Notes: a model not told the origin generated them from the letters alone. A stretch of DNA of 64,000 nt from Parabacteroides goldsteinii (GCF_015550595.1 NZ_JADNBB010000003.1:208174-272173), one strand, 5' to 3'. Numbered from the stretch's first letter, positions 52,748 through 62,374 are shown. Numbers and translations: made by a program.

Positions 52748-54392
52748 ATACGATCACCTCGCTGTCATACCGGAGCATCAAAGTATTGTCCGCCCAAGTA
52801 TCCATATAGGCCAACGTTTCACCCAACATATACTCTCTTACGACATATTCCGGAAAGTTGGCTCCCGCATAATAGGAAAGTGGATATCCCCCGCCAAATC
52901 GTGGATTGATCTCGATCCCGACCACATCATTGTCCGACTTCCTATAGAACAATTGGATACAGATGCAACCGACTACACCCGGCAAATAGCCCAACCGTTC
53001 CTTCAAGAACCGAACCAAATAGTTTTTGCGGGTAAACCCTTTGTTGATCTCACCGGCACGAATCTCTATTCTTTCGCGGGGCACGATAGCTTTCACCCTA
53101 TTATCCTTGCCATAATACATATCGACCGTAAATTCCTTGTATTCCTGTTTGTCGATATATTCCATAAAGATCAACTTCGGATGATTCAATATTTCCGATG
53201 TCAGTTCCTCTTTACACCTCACGACATACAGATCTTTGCTTAAGGAACCGTCATACGGTTTGGCGAAAAGTGGAAAAGTCGGATGATATTTATCCACTGG
53301 AGCCGGGATGCGAATATCACGACTATTCAAGAATGTACTGGTATTCCGCTTATCCCGGCAAGCTTGTATGAAAGGCAATTCCGATACCATCGGTTCTATC
53401 CCATTCTTCTGAAACAGTTCCTTATTCTCCGCCAAAACCAGCAACTCGGTATCGATAGTCGGCACGATAATCCGAATTCCTTTTTCTTTACATATTGTCA
53501 GCAACATCTCTATATAACCGGAATCGGTCACCCTCGGTACAGCTATACACCCGTCTGAAATAATCCCGGCAGGAGCCATCGCAGGATTCATATCTGTCGT
53601 GAACACCTTCGCTTCTGGATAAAAACGCTTCAATGTTTCTTGAAACTGCTTTGTCAGTGTGACCCGCTTTCCGGCGGAAGTGATTAAGATATTAGTATTC
53701 CCTCGAAGATCTTGATACTCCAAAGCAGCTTTTGCTGCCAAGAGTGGTTTAAGAAGGTAATTTACCCCCCCCCCCCCGTTAACACTAGTTAACATTTTTA
53801 TATTCAATGTTTTTATCGTTTTACACCTATTTCCTACAGCCAAAACCCCATCTGGAATATCTTTGGCTACAACCGAACCTGCACCGATCACAGACCATTT
53901 TCCGATCTTGACACCCGGTAGAACCGTCGTACCTGCACTGATCCAACTTCCTTCACCAACATGAACGTTTCCACAAAGCGTACTATGCGGAGAGATATGC
54001 ACATAATCTCCTATCACACATTCGTGATCAACAGATGTTCCAGTGTTAACAATGCAATGTTTCCCTATACAAGCACAAGACTGAACAACCGCTCCCTGCA
54101 TGATGACCGATCCTTCCTGTACGGTAGCATATGGAGAGACTACCGCAAACGGATGTATCGCCGTTCCAAACTCAACATTCAGTTTATGAGCGATCATCTG
54201 ACGTATTTTATTATCGCCTATACTTATTATCAGAGGTGAAATATCTTCTTTTCCATGAAAAACCGGATAACCCAAAAGTTCATTTATCTCCGGATTATCA
54301 TCGACAAGACCTTCTATCTCTATATGATTTGCCTTTAATATATCTATGATCACTTTAGCATGACCACTTGCACCGTATAAATACATATCCAT
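52737..54392 (-). CDS. PglD-like acetyltransferase fused to an ATP-grasp ligase across a G13 tract
   Basis: 551 residues. Residues 1-195 are a PglD-type sialic-acid O-acetyltransferase/NeuD family protein: Rossmann start YLYGASGHAKVI, then a left-handed beta-helix with catalytic His 123 (SVDHECVIGD) and AGSVVAKDIP. Residues 225-551 are an ATP-grasp enzyme (NILITSAGKRVTLTKQF, PLFAKPYDGSLSKDL, GIEINPRFGGGYPLS). Between them lies NGGGGV (residues 205-210) coded by 13 consecutive G. With 12 G the next codon is TAA; with 14 G a TAA follows five codons on. In other loci these two activities are usually separate genes, so the fusion may be one state of a length-variable switch. Confidence 0.9.
   Translation of the reverse strand: MDMYLYGASGHAKVIIDILKANHIEIEGLVDDNPEINELLGYPVFHGKEDISPLIISIGDNKIRQMIAHKLNVEFGTAIHPFAVVSPYATVQEGSVIMQGAVVQSCACIGKHCIVNTGTSVDHECVIGDYVHISPHSTLCGNVHVGEGSWISAGTTVLPGVKIGKWSVIGAGSVVAKDIPDGVLAVGNRCKTIKTLNIKMLTSVNGGGGVNYLLKPLLAAKAALEYQDLRGNTNILITSAGKRVTLTKQFQETLKRFYPEAKVFTTDMNPAMAPAGIISDGCIAVPRVTDSGYIEMLLTICKEKGIRIIVPTIDTELLVLAENKELFQKNGIEPMVSELPFIQACRDKRNTSTFLNSRDIRIPAPVDKYHPTFPLFAKPYDGSLSKDLYVVRCKEELTSEILNHPKLIFMEYIDKQEYKEFTVDMYYGKDNRVKAIVPRERIEIRAGEINKGFTRKNYLVRFLKERLGYLPGVVGCICIQLFYRKSDNDVVGIEINPRFGGGYPLSYYAGANFPEYVVREYMLGETLAYMDTWADNTLMLRYDSEVIVYEK
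53765..53777 (-). repeat. Homopolymer of 13 G in coding sense, possible slippage switch
   Basis: 13 C on the plus strand (13 G on the coding strand) at the junction of the acetyltransferase and ATP-grasp parts. Only a length change of a multiple of three keeps both parts in frame. A GTG eight nt before the tract could start the ATP-grasp frame separately if 14 G were present. Confidence 0.85.
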
Positions 54393-55001
54393 TCAATTAT
54401 TACCCGTAAAAAACTCCATCGTAGCCTGTCCCTCTTGCGAAATACCTTCCCGAACAAACACTTTTTTTATCGTTAAAAAGATGATCTTTACATCCAACAG
54501 AAACGAACAATGATCCACATACCAAACATCCAATTCAAACTTTTTCGTCCAACTAATCGCATTACGTCCGTTTACCTGTGCCCATCCGGTAATACCCGGC
54601 CGCACATCATGGCGACGAGCTTGCTCTTTACTATACAATGGTAGATATTGAACCAATAAGGGACGAGGTCCGATCAACGCCATATCCCCTTTCAGGACAT
54701 TTATCAACTGAGGCAACTCATCGATTGAAGTGGAACGAACAAAACGTCCCACGTTAGTCAACCGATCAGCATCAGTAAGTAAATTACCGCCAGCATCCCG
54801 TTCATCCGTCATAGTCTTGAACTTGATTACTCGAAAAATCTTTCCGTTCTTTCCGGGACGCTCTTGAAAGAAGAACGCACCGGTACCCTTGTTGGCGAAA
54901 TACAACCAAAGGGTAACAAGAAACAGTATCGGCCAGATGACAGCCAACACACAGAACACGAGTATAAAATCAATTACCCTTTTGAAAAAAATTTTATACA
55001 T
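54393..55001 (-). CDS. Initiating sugar transferase (PglC-like phosphoglycosyltransferase)
   Basis: 202 residues with one N-terminal hydrophobic helix ([24 protein letters not shown]). The catalytic domain has [49 protein letters not shown] and [18 protein letters not shown], the signature of monotopic phosphoglycosyl transferases. It moves a phospho-sugar onto undecaprenyl phosphate and so starts the repeat unit. It abuts the acetyltransferase/ATP-grasp gene (end to start with no gap). Confidence 0.96.
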   Translation of the reverse strand: MYKIFFKRVIDFILVFCVLAVIWPILFLVTLWLYFANKGTGAFFFQERPGKNGKIFRVIKFKTMTDERDAGGNLLTDADRLTNVGRFVRSTSIDELPQLINVLKGDMALIGPRPLLVQYLPLYSKEQARRHDVRPGITGWAQVNGRNAISWTKKFELDVWYVDHCSFLLDVKIIFLTIKKVFVREGISQEGQATMEFFTGNN

Positions 55002-55031
55002 AGATGTCCAAACATTTATTAAAAGTTATCT

Positions 55032-55745
55032 TTATTTACTCATCTTATTAAGTATGTAATACCCTACGAGTCCTATAACCAGTGTACATATCAAACTAAC
55101 ACATAGCGTATTTTCACAATAGAAAAGCAAGCTATACAAAGCCATAAATGACAGTAAGATATAACAAATGAAAAAGAGAATCACACAAATCATTTGTGTA
55201 CTTTTCCAATCTATAGTAGCCGGATAAGTAGGATTATGCCAAATTTTGCTCTTATTCTCAAATCCAAAAGGTTTGTCTTTGAAGACATTTCGACGATGTT
55301 CATTCAAATATCGCCCCATAAGCACAAAATATGTTCGGTTACGCATGATTGCTGCTAAAGTCAAAAAGACAAAACAGGTTGACAATGCGAGTATTCCACC
55401 AACAATATAGTTGGAAATACCATCTTTGTAAACATCCAACAATGTTTTATCAGCCTCTCTTTCGTAGTTTAATATAGTCCAACAAGCACCTATTACCACA
55501 AGAATCTGTCCGAAAGAAAATTTTGTCAAATCCCAATTAACAGAATCGTAATGCCTCAACATATACATACATTGCTGAAAATCATTAACTAACAAGTCTT
55601 TTTGAAAGGTTTGTTCCAAAGACTGTTTGGTAATTGATACATCATCCTGTTGTTTAAATTCAAACACTGTACTTAACTTTTCTGCATTACGGTTCAAAGA
55701 CGAAAGAATTACCTTATCAATCCATTCTCGTATCATTGCTCCCAT
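55032..55745 (-). CDS. Four-helix membrane protein of unknown function
   Basis: 237 residues. A charged N-terminal region of about 85 residues is followed by two membrane helices (FGQILVVIGACWTIL, YIVGGILALSTCFVFLTLAA), a cytoplasmic loop with RNRTYFVLMGRYLNEHRRN, and two more helices (TQMICVILFFICYILL, VSLICTLVIGLVGYYIL). Resemblance in layout to SLATT/RipA-like small membrane proteins is noted but not proven. Overlap of 13 nt with the HAD gene upstream ties it to the HAD and MBL genes as a unit. Confidence 0.78.
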   Translation of the reverse strand: MGAMIREWIDKVILSSLNRNAEKLSTVFEFKQQDDVSITKQSLEQTFQKDLLVNDFQQCMYMLRHYDSVNWDLTKFSFGQILVVIGACWTILNYEREADKTLLDVYKDGISNYIVGGILALSTCFVFLTLAAIMRNRTYFVLMGRYLNEHRRNVFKDKPFGFENKSKIWHNPTYPATIDWKSTQMICVILFFICYILLSFMALYSLLFYCENTLCVSLICTLVIGLVGYYILNKMSK

Positions 55746-56089
55746 GTTTTAAAACGATTAATTTTATTTACTGTTTCCACCCAATCCCCTTCAAATGTAA
55801 TGGCTCTATCATCTATATAGACATCAGCTATCGGTTTCCCTCCAAGAGCATTGCCTGGTTGATTAGGGTTCTGATTAATACTGTCAAAACAAACACCATG
55901 ACGAATCAAAAATGACTTTATCGCTTCTTTGTTTCCTCGTGTTGTATAGATGATAATATACCACCCTTGTTCTTTTAATTGCCGCATGGCATCTACAGCT
56001 CCAGGCACAAGCGAACCAAAATGATTATCCCCTTGCCAGTCTTCATAATGCACCAAAGTACCATCAATATCCACACATATTGTCTTCAT
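55733..56089 (-). CDS. Short HAD-like phosphatase
   Basis: 118 residues: CVDIDGTLVHY (nucleophile Asp), a helix, WYIIIYTTRGNKEAIKSFLIRHGV and IADVYIDDRAITFEGDW. No cap domain is present. It resembles the small BcbF/BT_0820-type HAD phosphatases, for which the substrate is unclear. It overlaps the membrane protein gene by 13 nt and is 8 nt after the MBL gene, forming a three-gene unit inside the capsule operon. Confidence 0.85.
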   Translation of the reverse strand: MKTICVDIDGTLVHYEDWQGDNHFGSLVPGAVDAMRQLKEQGWYIIIYTTRGNKEAIKSFLIRHGVCFDSINQNPNQPGNALGGKPIADVYIDDRAITFEGDWVETVNKINRFKTWEQ

Positions 56090-56097
56090 TTTTTTAT

Positions 56098-57177
56098 TTA
56101 TTGAGCTTTTCCATCCATTTTATGATGTATTCCTTGTGGAGTTTGTGGAGAGGCATTTATTTTAACTCCCTTATGAAAAACAAATGGATGTTCCTTCGTT
56201 ACAAATATTCTACTTCGATAGTTTATTTCCAACAGTTTGTTAATTAGTCGACGGGATGGATGTCCCTCTTTTTCACCTCCAGGAGGACAAGAGATTATAA
56301 AACTACATGGATTCAGTCTCCTTAACAATTCAGGATTTACATTCTTCCTGCTTCCATGATGGGGCAACTGTACTGTTGTAAAATCATTTGTACTGTTTTT
56401 TTTATTCAACTTTTCATATTGATTAAAAGCTTCTTCTAACGCCTCTTTTCCCGCATCTCCGGTAAAAAGAAACTTTTCATTTCCAACTTCAAGCAAAATA
56501 ATCAAGCTCGTTTGATTTACCTCCGAAGTATTTTCTTCATCAAACCATTCAATTTCTCCATTATTCGGGTCATAATCATCCTCAGTCATCGTAGCCTTCA
56601 CATACGGTTTATTCCATTCATTAATCCATGTTTCAGGGGTTTTATCCGAAGCCAAAAGATATTTTTGGTAAAAAGATTTAGAAGGTCCTAAAATAGACAA
56701 GACTCCTGGAATCAGTTCGTCTTCGCTATATGCAGAACTCAATATAATCTTTCTGCATTTGGCTATATTTTCTATCTTATCAGCCATAGAAAACGAATTT
56801 TTTATACGCTCAGCCAAACTGTTTGGAGTAATCCTTTTATCCTTGAAATGCTCTGGCTTTAATTTTCCATCCTTCCAAGGACGATTCATAACGATTTTTT
56901 CTACTGTAATATCTCTATCTTCCAAAATCGCTTTCAATCCCGACAAATGATCCAAATCAGGATGCGTATTAATCATCATGTAAATGAGAGGTTTTTGATA
57001 TTTCCTTTTTAAAAATTCAGCTATTACTCTACCTGTCTCTTCGTAACCTCCATCGATTAAAAATACATATGGATTATCATCCTCGTCATATAATTCTATC
57101 AAGATAGCATCACCACCTTTTGAGCCAGTCCCCACGGGGAAGAACCATACACAATATTTATTCTGATTTAAAGACAT
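56098..57177 (-). CDS. ComEC-like stand-alone metallo-beta-lactamase-fold hydrolase
   Basis: 359 residues, soluble. Motifs: VGTGSKGGDAILIELYDED, NTHPDLDHLSGL (HxxDxDH), FTGDAGKEALEEAF, VQLPHHGSRKN and GHPSRRLINKLLE. These are those of the ComEC/Rec2 C-terminal MBL domain, but there are no membrane helices and no competence domain. Such lone ComEC-like hydrolases are mostly seen in accessory and defence-type gene sets. An enzyme for glycan modification is not indicated. Substrate unknown; a nucleic acid or cyclic nucleotide is one possibility by analogy. Confidence 0.85.
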   Translation of the reverse strand: MSLNQNKYCVWFFPVGTGSKGGDAILIELYDEDDNPYVFLIDGGYEETGRVIAEFLKRKYQKPLIYMMINTHPDLDHLSGLKAILEDRDITVEKIVMNRPWKDGKLKPEHFKDKRITPNSLAERIKNSFSMADKIENIAKCRKIILSSAYSEDELIPGVLSILGPSKSFYQKYLLASDKTPETWINEWNKPYVKATMTEDDYDPNNGEIEWFDEENTSEVNQTSLIILLEVGNEKFLFTGDAGKEALEEAFNQYEKLNKKNSTNDFTTVQLPHHGSRKNVNPELLRRLNPCSFIISCPPGGEKEGHPSRRLINKLLEINYRSRIFVTKEHPFVFHKGVKINASPQTPQGIHHKMDGKAQ

Positions 57178-57203
57178 ATTTCACGTTGGTTTAATCATCA
57201 ATA

Positions 57204-58076
57204 CTACAATAAAATTTTATTCTCAAACGTCAATTGGTTATCTGCTTCTTCCAAACTAACAAATGACGCACTATTTAATAATTTTTGCATTTTTTCAAAA
57301 GCACCTTTAGTTCCTATGCTGGATTTCACATAACGCATCATCCGATTTTTCACACTTCCATTTTCCCGAAAATAAGTTTCATATTCTATCCTTGTCATCA
57401 TGCCATCTTGATTATGAATCAAATCTCCTATATGGAAATAAGCAATAAAATAATTATTATGAGACATTTTATATTTTATGAACTGCAAAGGGAAAAGGCG
57501 AAAATATCCTCCACCTGAAAAAGCAAAATCCTTGCCTAACATGTGTGTCAACGCAATGGGAAATTCTTTCAATTGAACATTATTATATTCTATTAAAACT
57601 GGATTGTTAGCAGGGAAAGCTGGAAAACCACCAAAATCTCTCACGGCCGGATAGATAGAAGAATCTCGCTCTATACCACATTCTGCCAAAATTTCAATAG
57701 CCCATTTATTTTTTTCTCCAATAGAAAAAGCCGGTGCACGATAGCTTACGACAGATTGTCCACTTACATCTTGTAGTGCATCAATAGCTTCTTTCGTATC
57801 TTCTTGCAATTGTTTTGGAGTCATTTGGGTTAACCATAAATGTTCGTTGGAATGGCAACCAATCTCATGTCCTCTCTCCGATATTTTTCTTATAACATAA
57901 TGAAAATCAGCGGCGATTCTTCCTACACAAAAAAAAGTTGCCTTCTGATTATTTTCATCAAGAATGTCAAGTATCTTGTTTAAATAAGAATCAAACTTCC
58001 TATATTTTTCCACCCGACCTCCACAAAACTTCTTTTCGATATACCATTCCTCTATATCAAACGATAGTATATTCAT
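57204..58076 (-). CDS. Polysaccharide deacetylase (NodB fold, DUF3473-like)
   Basis: 290 residues. Starts with SFDIEEWY (catalytic/metal Asp), then ATFFCVGRIA, RGHEIGCHSNEHLW (metal His pair), SYRAPAFSIGE and a DUF3473-like C-terminal region with YFHIGDLIHN. This is the XrtA-type deacetylase branch found in exopolysaccharide loci. It probably removes N-acetyl groups from the polymer or its precursor. It overlaps the acyltransferase gene upstream by 4 nt. Confidence 0.92.
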   Translation of the reverse strand: MNILSFDIEEWYIEKKFCGGRVEKYRKFDSYLNKILDILDENNQKATFFCVGRIAADFHYVIRKISERGHEIGCHSNEHLWLTQMTPKQLQEDTKEAIDALQDVSGQSVVSYRAPAFSIGEKNKWAIEILAECGIERDSSIYPAVRDFGGFPAFPANNPVLIEYNNVQLKEFPIALTHMLGKDFAFSGGGYFRLFPLQFIKYKMSHNNYFIAYFHIGDLIHNQDGMMTRIEYETYFRENGSVKNRMMRYVKSSIGTKGAFEKMQKLLNSASFVSLEEADNQLTFENKILL

Positions 58077-58660
58077 AACTCTTCGCGCTTTTGTATTTGT
58101 TTTATTACTTTAGCTGGACGCCCCATCGCTATAGTCCATGCCGGAACATCCTTGATCACTAATGAACCGGCACCAACAATAGCCCCTTCACCCACTGTTA
58201 CACCAGGCATCACAAAAGACTCCATACCAATCAAGCACCCCTTTTTCAAAACAATTGGTTTCAGTACATATCCTAAAGCTAAATATTCATCACCCACACA
58301 GTAATCTGAAAAATCACGTTGATGACATAGCAGACGTGTTCCACCAGCAATACTTACACCGTCTTCAATGATAATTAAATCCGAATGACCAGAATCAATC
58401 TTTACTGTATCTCCAATAAATACGTCCTTTCCCACATGACATCCTATTTGCCGCAATACCCATGGGCGTACTTTTCGAGGCAATAAGGGAGATAACATCC
58501 AATTATTCATCACCCAACTCAAAAGAAAAGAGTCTCTAAAAGTTTTATGTACCCGTTTTATCAATTGCCATAATGTAACTTGACCATAATCCTTTTCAGA
58601 ATAATGCATTCCAAGAATACGCAAAAAACGATAAGTTAAACTTAATTTTTCAGAATTCAT
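58073..58660 (-). CDS. Hexapeptide-repeat acyltransferase (WcaF/VatD-like)
   Basis: 195 residues. After a 70-residue helical start come hexapeptide repeats (IGCHVGKDVFIGDTVKIDSGHSDLIIIEDGVSIAGGTRLLCHQRD), KGCLIGMESFVMPGVTVGEGAIVGAGSLVIKDVPAWTIAMGRPAKVI. It should O-acetylate a sugar of the capsule repeat. It overlaps the deacetylase gene by 4 nt and is 2 nt behind the glycosyltransferase gene. Confidence 0.92.
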   Translation of the reverse strand: MNSEKLSLTYRFLRILGMHYSEKDYGQVTLWQLIKRVHKTFRDSFLLSWVMNNWMLSPLLPRKVRPWVLRQIGCHVGKDVFIGDTVKIDSGHSDLIIIEDGVSIAGGTRLLCHQRDFSDYCVGDEYLALGYVLKPIVLKKGCLIGMESFVMPGVTVGEGAIVGAGSLVIKDVPAWTIAMGRPAKVIKQIQKREEL

Positions 58661-58662
58661 AA

Positions 58663-59838
58663 CTATGTTTCTATTACATTAATAATATGTGGCCATACCA
58701 CAGATGAATCAAAATTTTCGCATATCCAACTACGTGAATAGCGTCCCATAGAAGTCCGAATCTCTCCATTTTTTAGCATTAGTTCAATTTTGTCAGCAAT
58801 AGACTCTGGCGTAATTTCACAATACACACCGGTTTTATCCTCAATTATCGAATCTATACAACCTGTTGATTTTGACACGATTGCAGGTACTCCCATAGCC
58901 CCACATTCAATTGTAACCATACCAAACCCCTCTCTATATGAAGGCAACACCATTATGCTAAACAATGCAAAATACTTGTGAATCTCAGTATACTCAACAC
59001 GTTCCACATGTATTACATCATTACAAGTATCTATATATTTACGCAGTCCAACGCTAATACTATCACGCGATTCACTACTGCCAATAATAAACAATTTAAG
59101 ATTATTACCATCACTATATTTTTGCTTGAGTAACTTAAAAGCATCTACAAGTTCAGCCACTCCCTTGTCTCGCACTAAGCGTCCACAAAAACCAATCACA
59201 AAGTCACCGTCTTTTATTCCTAGTTTTTTTTTCAAAACATCCTGCTCCGAGTCTATCAATCTATCAGGATTAAATCTGTTGACAGTGTCAATGCCACCAC
59301 AAGTACCGGCACCAAGGAAATATTCTTGTGCACTGGATTCTATTCGATACTTTTGTCTAATATTTGCGACCGATTTACTTACACATACTGTCTTATGTGC
59401 CATCATTGCAACAATCTTATCCATCAAAATGACAAATATTCGCTTGCCCCCATTTAGGGTCTCAAAAAGTACGCCATGAGCAAAAATAATTCTATTTGGA
59501 ACACGCATCAGAAATGCAGCCATTGTTCCCAAAAGCCTAGCTTTAGCTTGATGAGCAATAACTGTGTCAATATTATTTTGTCTTATATATTTGCAAATTG
59601 CTACAAATGCCTTAATATCACTCCATGGAGACAACGTACGCACCAGTTGAACGGGATGATATTTGATTTGATTTTGCGTTGCATAGTCTTGTATCATGTC
59701 GTCAGGGCTACATATCAAATGCATATCATATCCATTTTGACGAAGATACATAAACTGACCACCAATGAAATTTCTGGCACTACTTGCCAGATTAATAATT
59801 TCAAGTATATTATGAGCCTTACTCTTATTAGTATTCAT
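58663..59838 (-). CDS. Glycosyltransferase family 4
   Basis: 391 residues, GT-B fold. N-terminal: IINLASSARNFIGGQFMYLRQNGYDMHLICSPDD; C-terminal: FCGRLVRDKGVAELVDAFKLLKQ and the EX7E region PSYREGFGMVTIECGAMGVPAIVSKSTG. Retaining transfer of one sugar onto the lipid-linked repeat unit; the donor is not predictable. Overlap of 4 nt with the next glycosyltransferase gene. Confidence 0.94.
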   Translation of the reverse strand: MNTNKSKAHNILEIINLASSARNFIGGQFMYLRQNGYDMHLICSPDDMIQDYATQNQIKYHPVQLVRTLSPWSDIKAFVAICKYIRQNNIDTVIAHQAKARLLGTMAAFLMRVPNRIIFAHGVLFETLNGGKRIFVILMDKIVAMMAHKTVCVSKSVANIRQKYRIESSAQEYFLGAGTCGGIDTVNRFNPDRLIDSEQDVLKKKLGIKDGDFVIGFCGRLVRDKGVAELVDAFKLLKQKYSDGNNLKLFIIGSSESRDSISVGLRKYIDTCNDVIHVERVEYTEIHKYFALFSIMVLPSYREGFGMVTIECGAMGVPAIVSKSTGCIDSIIEDKTGVYCEITPESIADKIELMLKNGEIRTSMGRYSRSWICENFDSSVVWPHIINVIET

Positions 59839-61118
59839 AATTTATCACCTAAAACTTTATTAAAAAATATTTTTTTAATCATATCTGCATTGTGATTCTT
59901 CTCACCACAAATTCGAGCATTGGTTGCCATTTCCCTTTGCAAAGTCGGATTCTCTATCAGATTTTGCAACCTCGTCAAAATTTCATCTTCTGTATTGCAT
60001 ATAATGGCAGCCTTCTGTTCGGTAAAATATTCCATTGAAGCTATATCATTGGGACCTATGGCCAAAATACAACGCCCCTGACTCAAATAGTCTGTTATTT
60101 TTGTTGAAAATGACAGCCTCGCTGTCTTATTGTGAATATCATATATATCTTCCACAAACACTAAAATATCAGACTTTATCTGCTCCTCTTTCACCTGATC
60201 CTGTGGGATCGTACCTTTTAAATAACTTGTACCATCGACAGCCAATTGTTTCACTTGCACCTCAGTCAGCAGAGTCTGTGTGTATATATCTAAATAGGCC
60301 TTACATCCTTTCTCGTTAATCTTCTTTAGAGCTCGCACAATGGCCATCACAACCCTATCGCGACCTATATTCAATTTACCCGTATATATTAATCGATATG
60401 GTTGTATTGGATTGTAAACTTCTGACACTTGCGGTAGTGACACAATGGGTTTTGTGACAATAGTAGAATTGACTCCAAATTCCTTGTCACACTCAGCCTT
60501 CATTTTAGGGCATATTGTAAGAATTTCATCACACTGATAAACAAGGCTTTTTACAGAACGACGCGTAAAGAAACGCCCTATCTTATATGACAATTTACTA
60601 CTTTGTTTATATGTAAAATTGTCATCCCATAATACTCCAATTACACGTTTGGGATTACAATATTTGATAATGAATTCATTCAGATTGTTAAAATAAATAT
60701 AACTCTCTATAGGGAAGACAAGTACATCAGGATTAAAGTCGTCCAAAAATTCCATAAGTTCCTTAGTCTTCCAGTTTCCCAACATCCATGCTATCTCACG
60801 TACAGCAAGAAATAACAGATTCCTATTGCGCGAAAAATATGCATAGCGTTTCTTTTCCAATTGCAATTCCGTACTTATTTCATTTGAAAAAATAGAAACT
60901 TCTGAACCAGTCATTGCTCCGCGTTTGAATACGCTTTTTACGACCTTCCCTTCCAATATTTGAAAGTACCTTGAGCACGCATCCGAGTCTGGTAATTCAG
61001 CACGCATATAGATGTTGGCAAATTCATGCTCTATATTACCCTCAAGCAATGTGCTAAAGGAATCATAGCCTGTCTTTTTACTCCAAGCAGGTATAGATGT
61101 GATAAGTATTCTTGACAT
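59835..61118 (-). CDS. Glycosyltransferase (GT4-like)
   Basis: 427 residues. The N-terminal half has RILITSIPAWSKKTGYDSF and VLVFPIESYIYFNNLNEF; the C-terminal half has LIYTGKLNIGRDRVVMAIVRAL, ILVFVEDIYD and TKITDYLSQGRCILAIGPNDIASMEY, a GT-B pattern with a weak EX7E region. Donor and acceptor unknown. It overlaps the downstream glycosyltransferase gene by 4 nt. Confidence 0.85.
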   Translation of the reverse strand: MSRILITSIPAWSKKTGYDSFSTLLEGNIEHEFANIYMRAELPDSDACSRYFQILEGKVVKSVFKRGAMTGSEVSIFSNEISTELQLEKKRYAYFSRNRNLLFLAVREIAWMLGNWKTKELMEFLDDFNPDVLVFPIESYIYFNNLNEFIIKYCNPKRVIGVLWDDNFTYKQSSKLSYKIGRFFTRRSVKSLVYQCDEILTICPKMKAECDKEFGVNSTIVTKPIVSLPQVSEVYNPIQPYRLIYTGKLNIGRDRVVMAIVRALKKINEKGCKAYLDIYTQTLLTEVQVKQLAVDGTSYLKGTIPQDQVKEEQIKSDILVFVEDIYDIHNKTARLSFSTKITDYLSQGRCILAIGPNDIASMEYFTEQKAAIICNTEDEILTRLQNLIENPTLQREMATNARICGEKNHNADMIKKIFFNKVLGDKL

Positions 61119-61130
61119 TTAGAATTACAT

Positions 61131-62363
61131 TTAAGAGCTTTGTTTTACTGTATACATACTGCATGTATATATTACAACTGGTACAAAAATAGAAATCATA
61201 AACCACCCCTCTTCACCAAACAATCCTTTAGTATATAGGAATACAGTAGCAATACATATACCTAAGTAATAATAACTTCGCGATAAATGGTTACAGAACT
61301 TTTTTTTCCAAACTATTATCTGACTAATAAAAAGCATAATGAAAGGGATACCAGCCAAAAGCCCCATACCACCTAATCTATCCAAAATAACAGAATGGCC
61401 GCCTACTTGATCCCCACCCCAAATCATATTAGACAGAAATGAATCCATTGAAATAGCATGCAAATTTTCTCGACCAGTTACAGCCCCTATTTCATCCTCT
61501 CCTCCTCGATAGAGAGCCAAAAATGATTCCATTTTTGGTTGCACTGCAGTGCCTTCAAACCAACCACATAAGAACTCTAAAAAATGCTCTACCACATTGA
61601 AAGAATATATTATGAGTACGCAAACCATTATTATTACAAGACGAAAGAAATTGATACCACTTTTCTTTCCATATGAAAGAAAAAAAATAATACAAATCAA
61701 CATCGCTACTAAAGATGTTGTAACATTGGTATTTAAAACAAGTATAATATTACAAATTAATAGGACGAGTGCAACCAGTTTATGCTTCCCTTCTGCTGAT
61801 ATATAACCCATAAATGCTACAGGCAAAGACATTGCAAAAGCATGCATCAATGTATACCCAGGCAATCCCAAGACATGGATATCTAATTCGGTTTGGGTTG
61901 CCAATAATCTCATATCATAATGCATAACGATGGGAAGTACAGAAACAAAAGAAATTAGATAAACAGCGACTGATATCAAAGCGACATAGTTATATACTTT
62001 TAGATTATTACGATACCACAATATACTAACAATACTAAATGAAGGCAGTGTCCATGCTATCTCTATTAATAGTTTCTTCGATACAGTAGCTTTCCCAATA
62101 CCAATAGTTATATCTGCCCCAAAGAGGAAAAACAATGTCAATATACCAAAATAACAAAGAGCCCAACCCATTAACTTGTTTTTATACGCATTAGGGTATA
62201 ATATAACACACATTAGAAATACAAATATATCAACCGTCTGGCTATCTAATGGGAAATAATCTGACAGCAACGGGAATAAAATAAACGCTGCAAAAAATGT
62301 ATATACAGTAAGAAATATTTTATCTTTTCTTGTTAAAATATCCGTATTTAGGTATTCCATCAA
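61131..62363 (-). CDS. O-antigen polymerase/ligase (Wzy-like)
   Basis: 410 residues with about eleven hydrophobic helices (IFLTVYTFFAAFILFPLL, LMGWALCYFGILTLFFLF, IVALVLLICNIILVL and others) and a large loop containing MIWGGDQVGGHSVILDRLGGMGLLAGIPF, a layout typical of Wzy/Wzx-pathway polymerases and O-antigen ligases. It would join repeat units in the periplasm. The sequence is very AT-rich. Polymerase versus ligase cannot be decided, but the position among glycosyltransferases favours polymerase. Confidence 0.85.
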   Translation of the reverse strand: MMEYLNTDILTRKDKIFLTVYTFFAAFILFPLLSDYFPLDSQTVDIFVFLMCVILYPNAYKNKLMGWALCYFGILTLFFLFGADITIGIGKATVSKKLLIEIAWTLPSFSIVSILWYRNNLKVYNYVALISVAVYLISFVSVLPIVMHYDMRLLATQTELDIHVLGLPGYTLMHAFAMSLPVAFMGYISAEGKHKLVALVLLICNIILVLNTNVTTSLVAMLICIIFFLSYGKKSGINFFRLVIIMVCVLIIYSFNVVEHFLEFLCGWFEGTAVQPKMESFLALYRGGEDEIGAVTGRENLHAISMDSFLSNMIWGGDQVGGHSVILDRLGGMGLLAGIPFIMLFISQIIVWKKKFCNHLSRSYYYLGICIATVFLYTKGLFGEEGWFMISIFVPVVIYTCSMYTVKQSS

Positions 62364-62374
62364 ATATTTGAATA

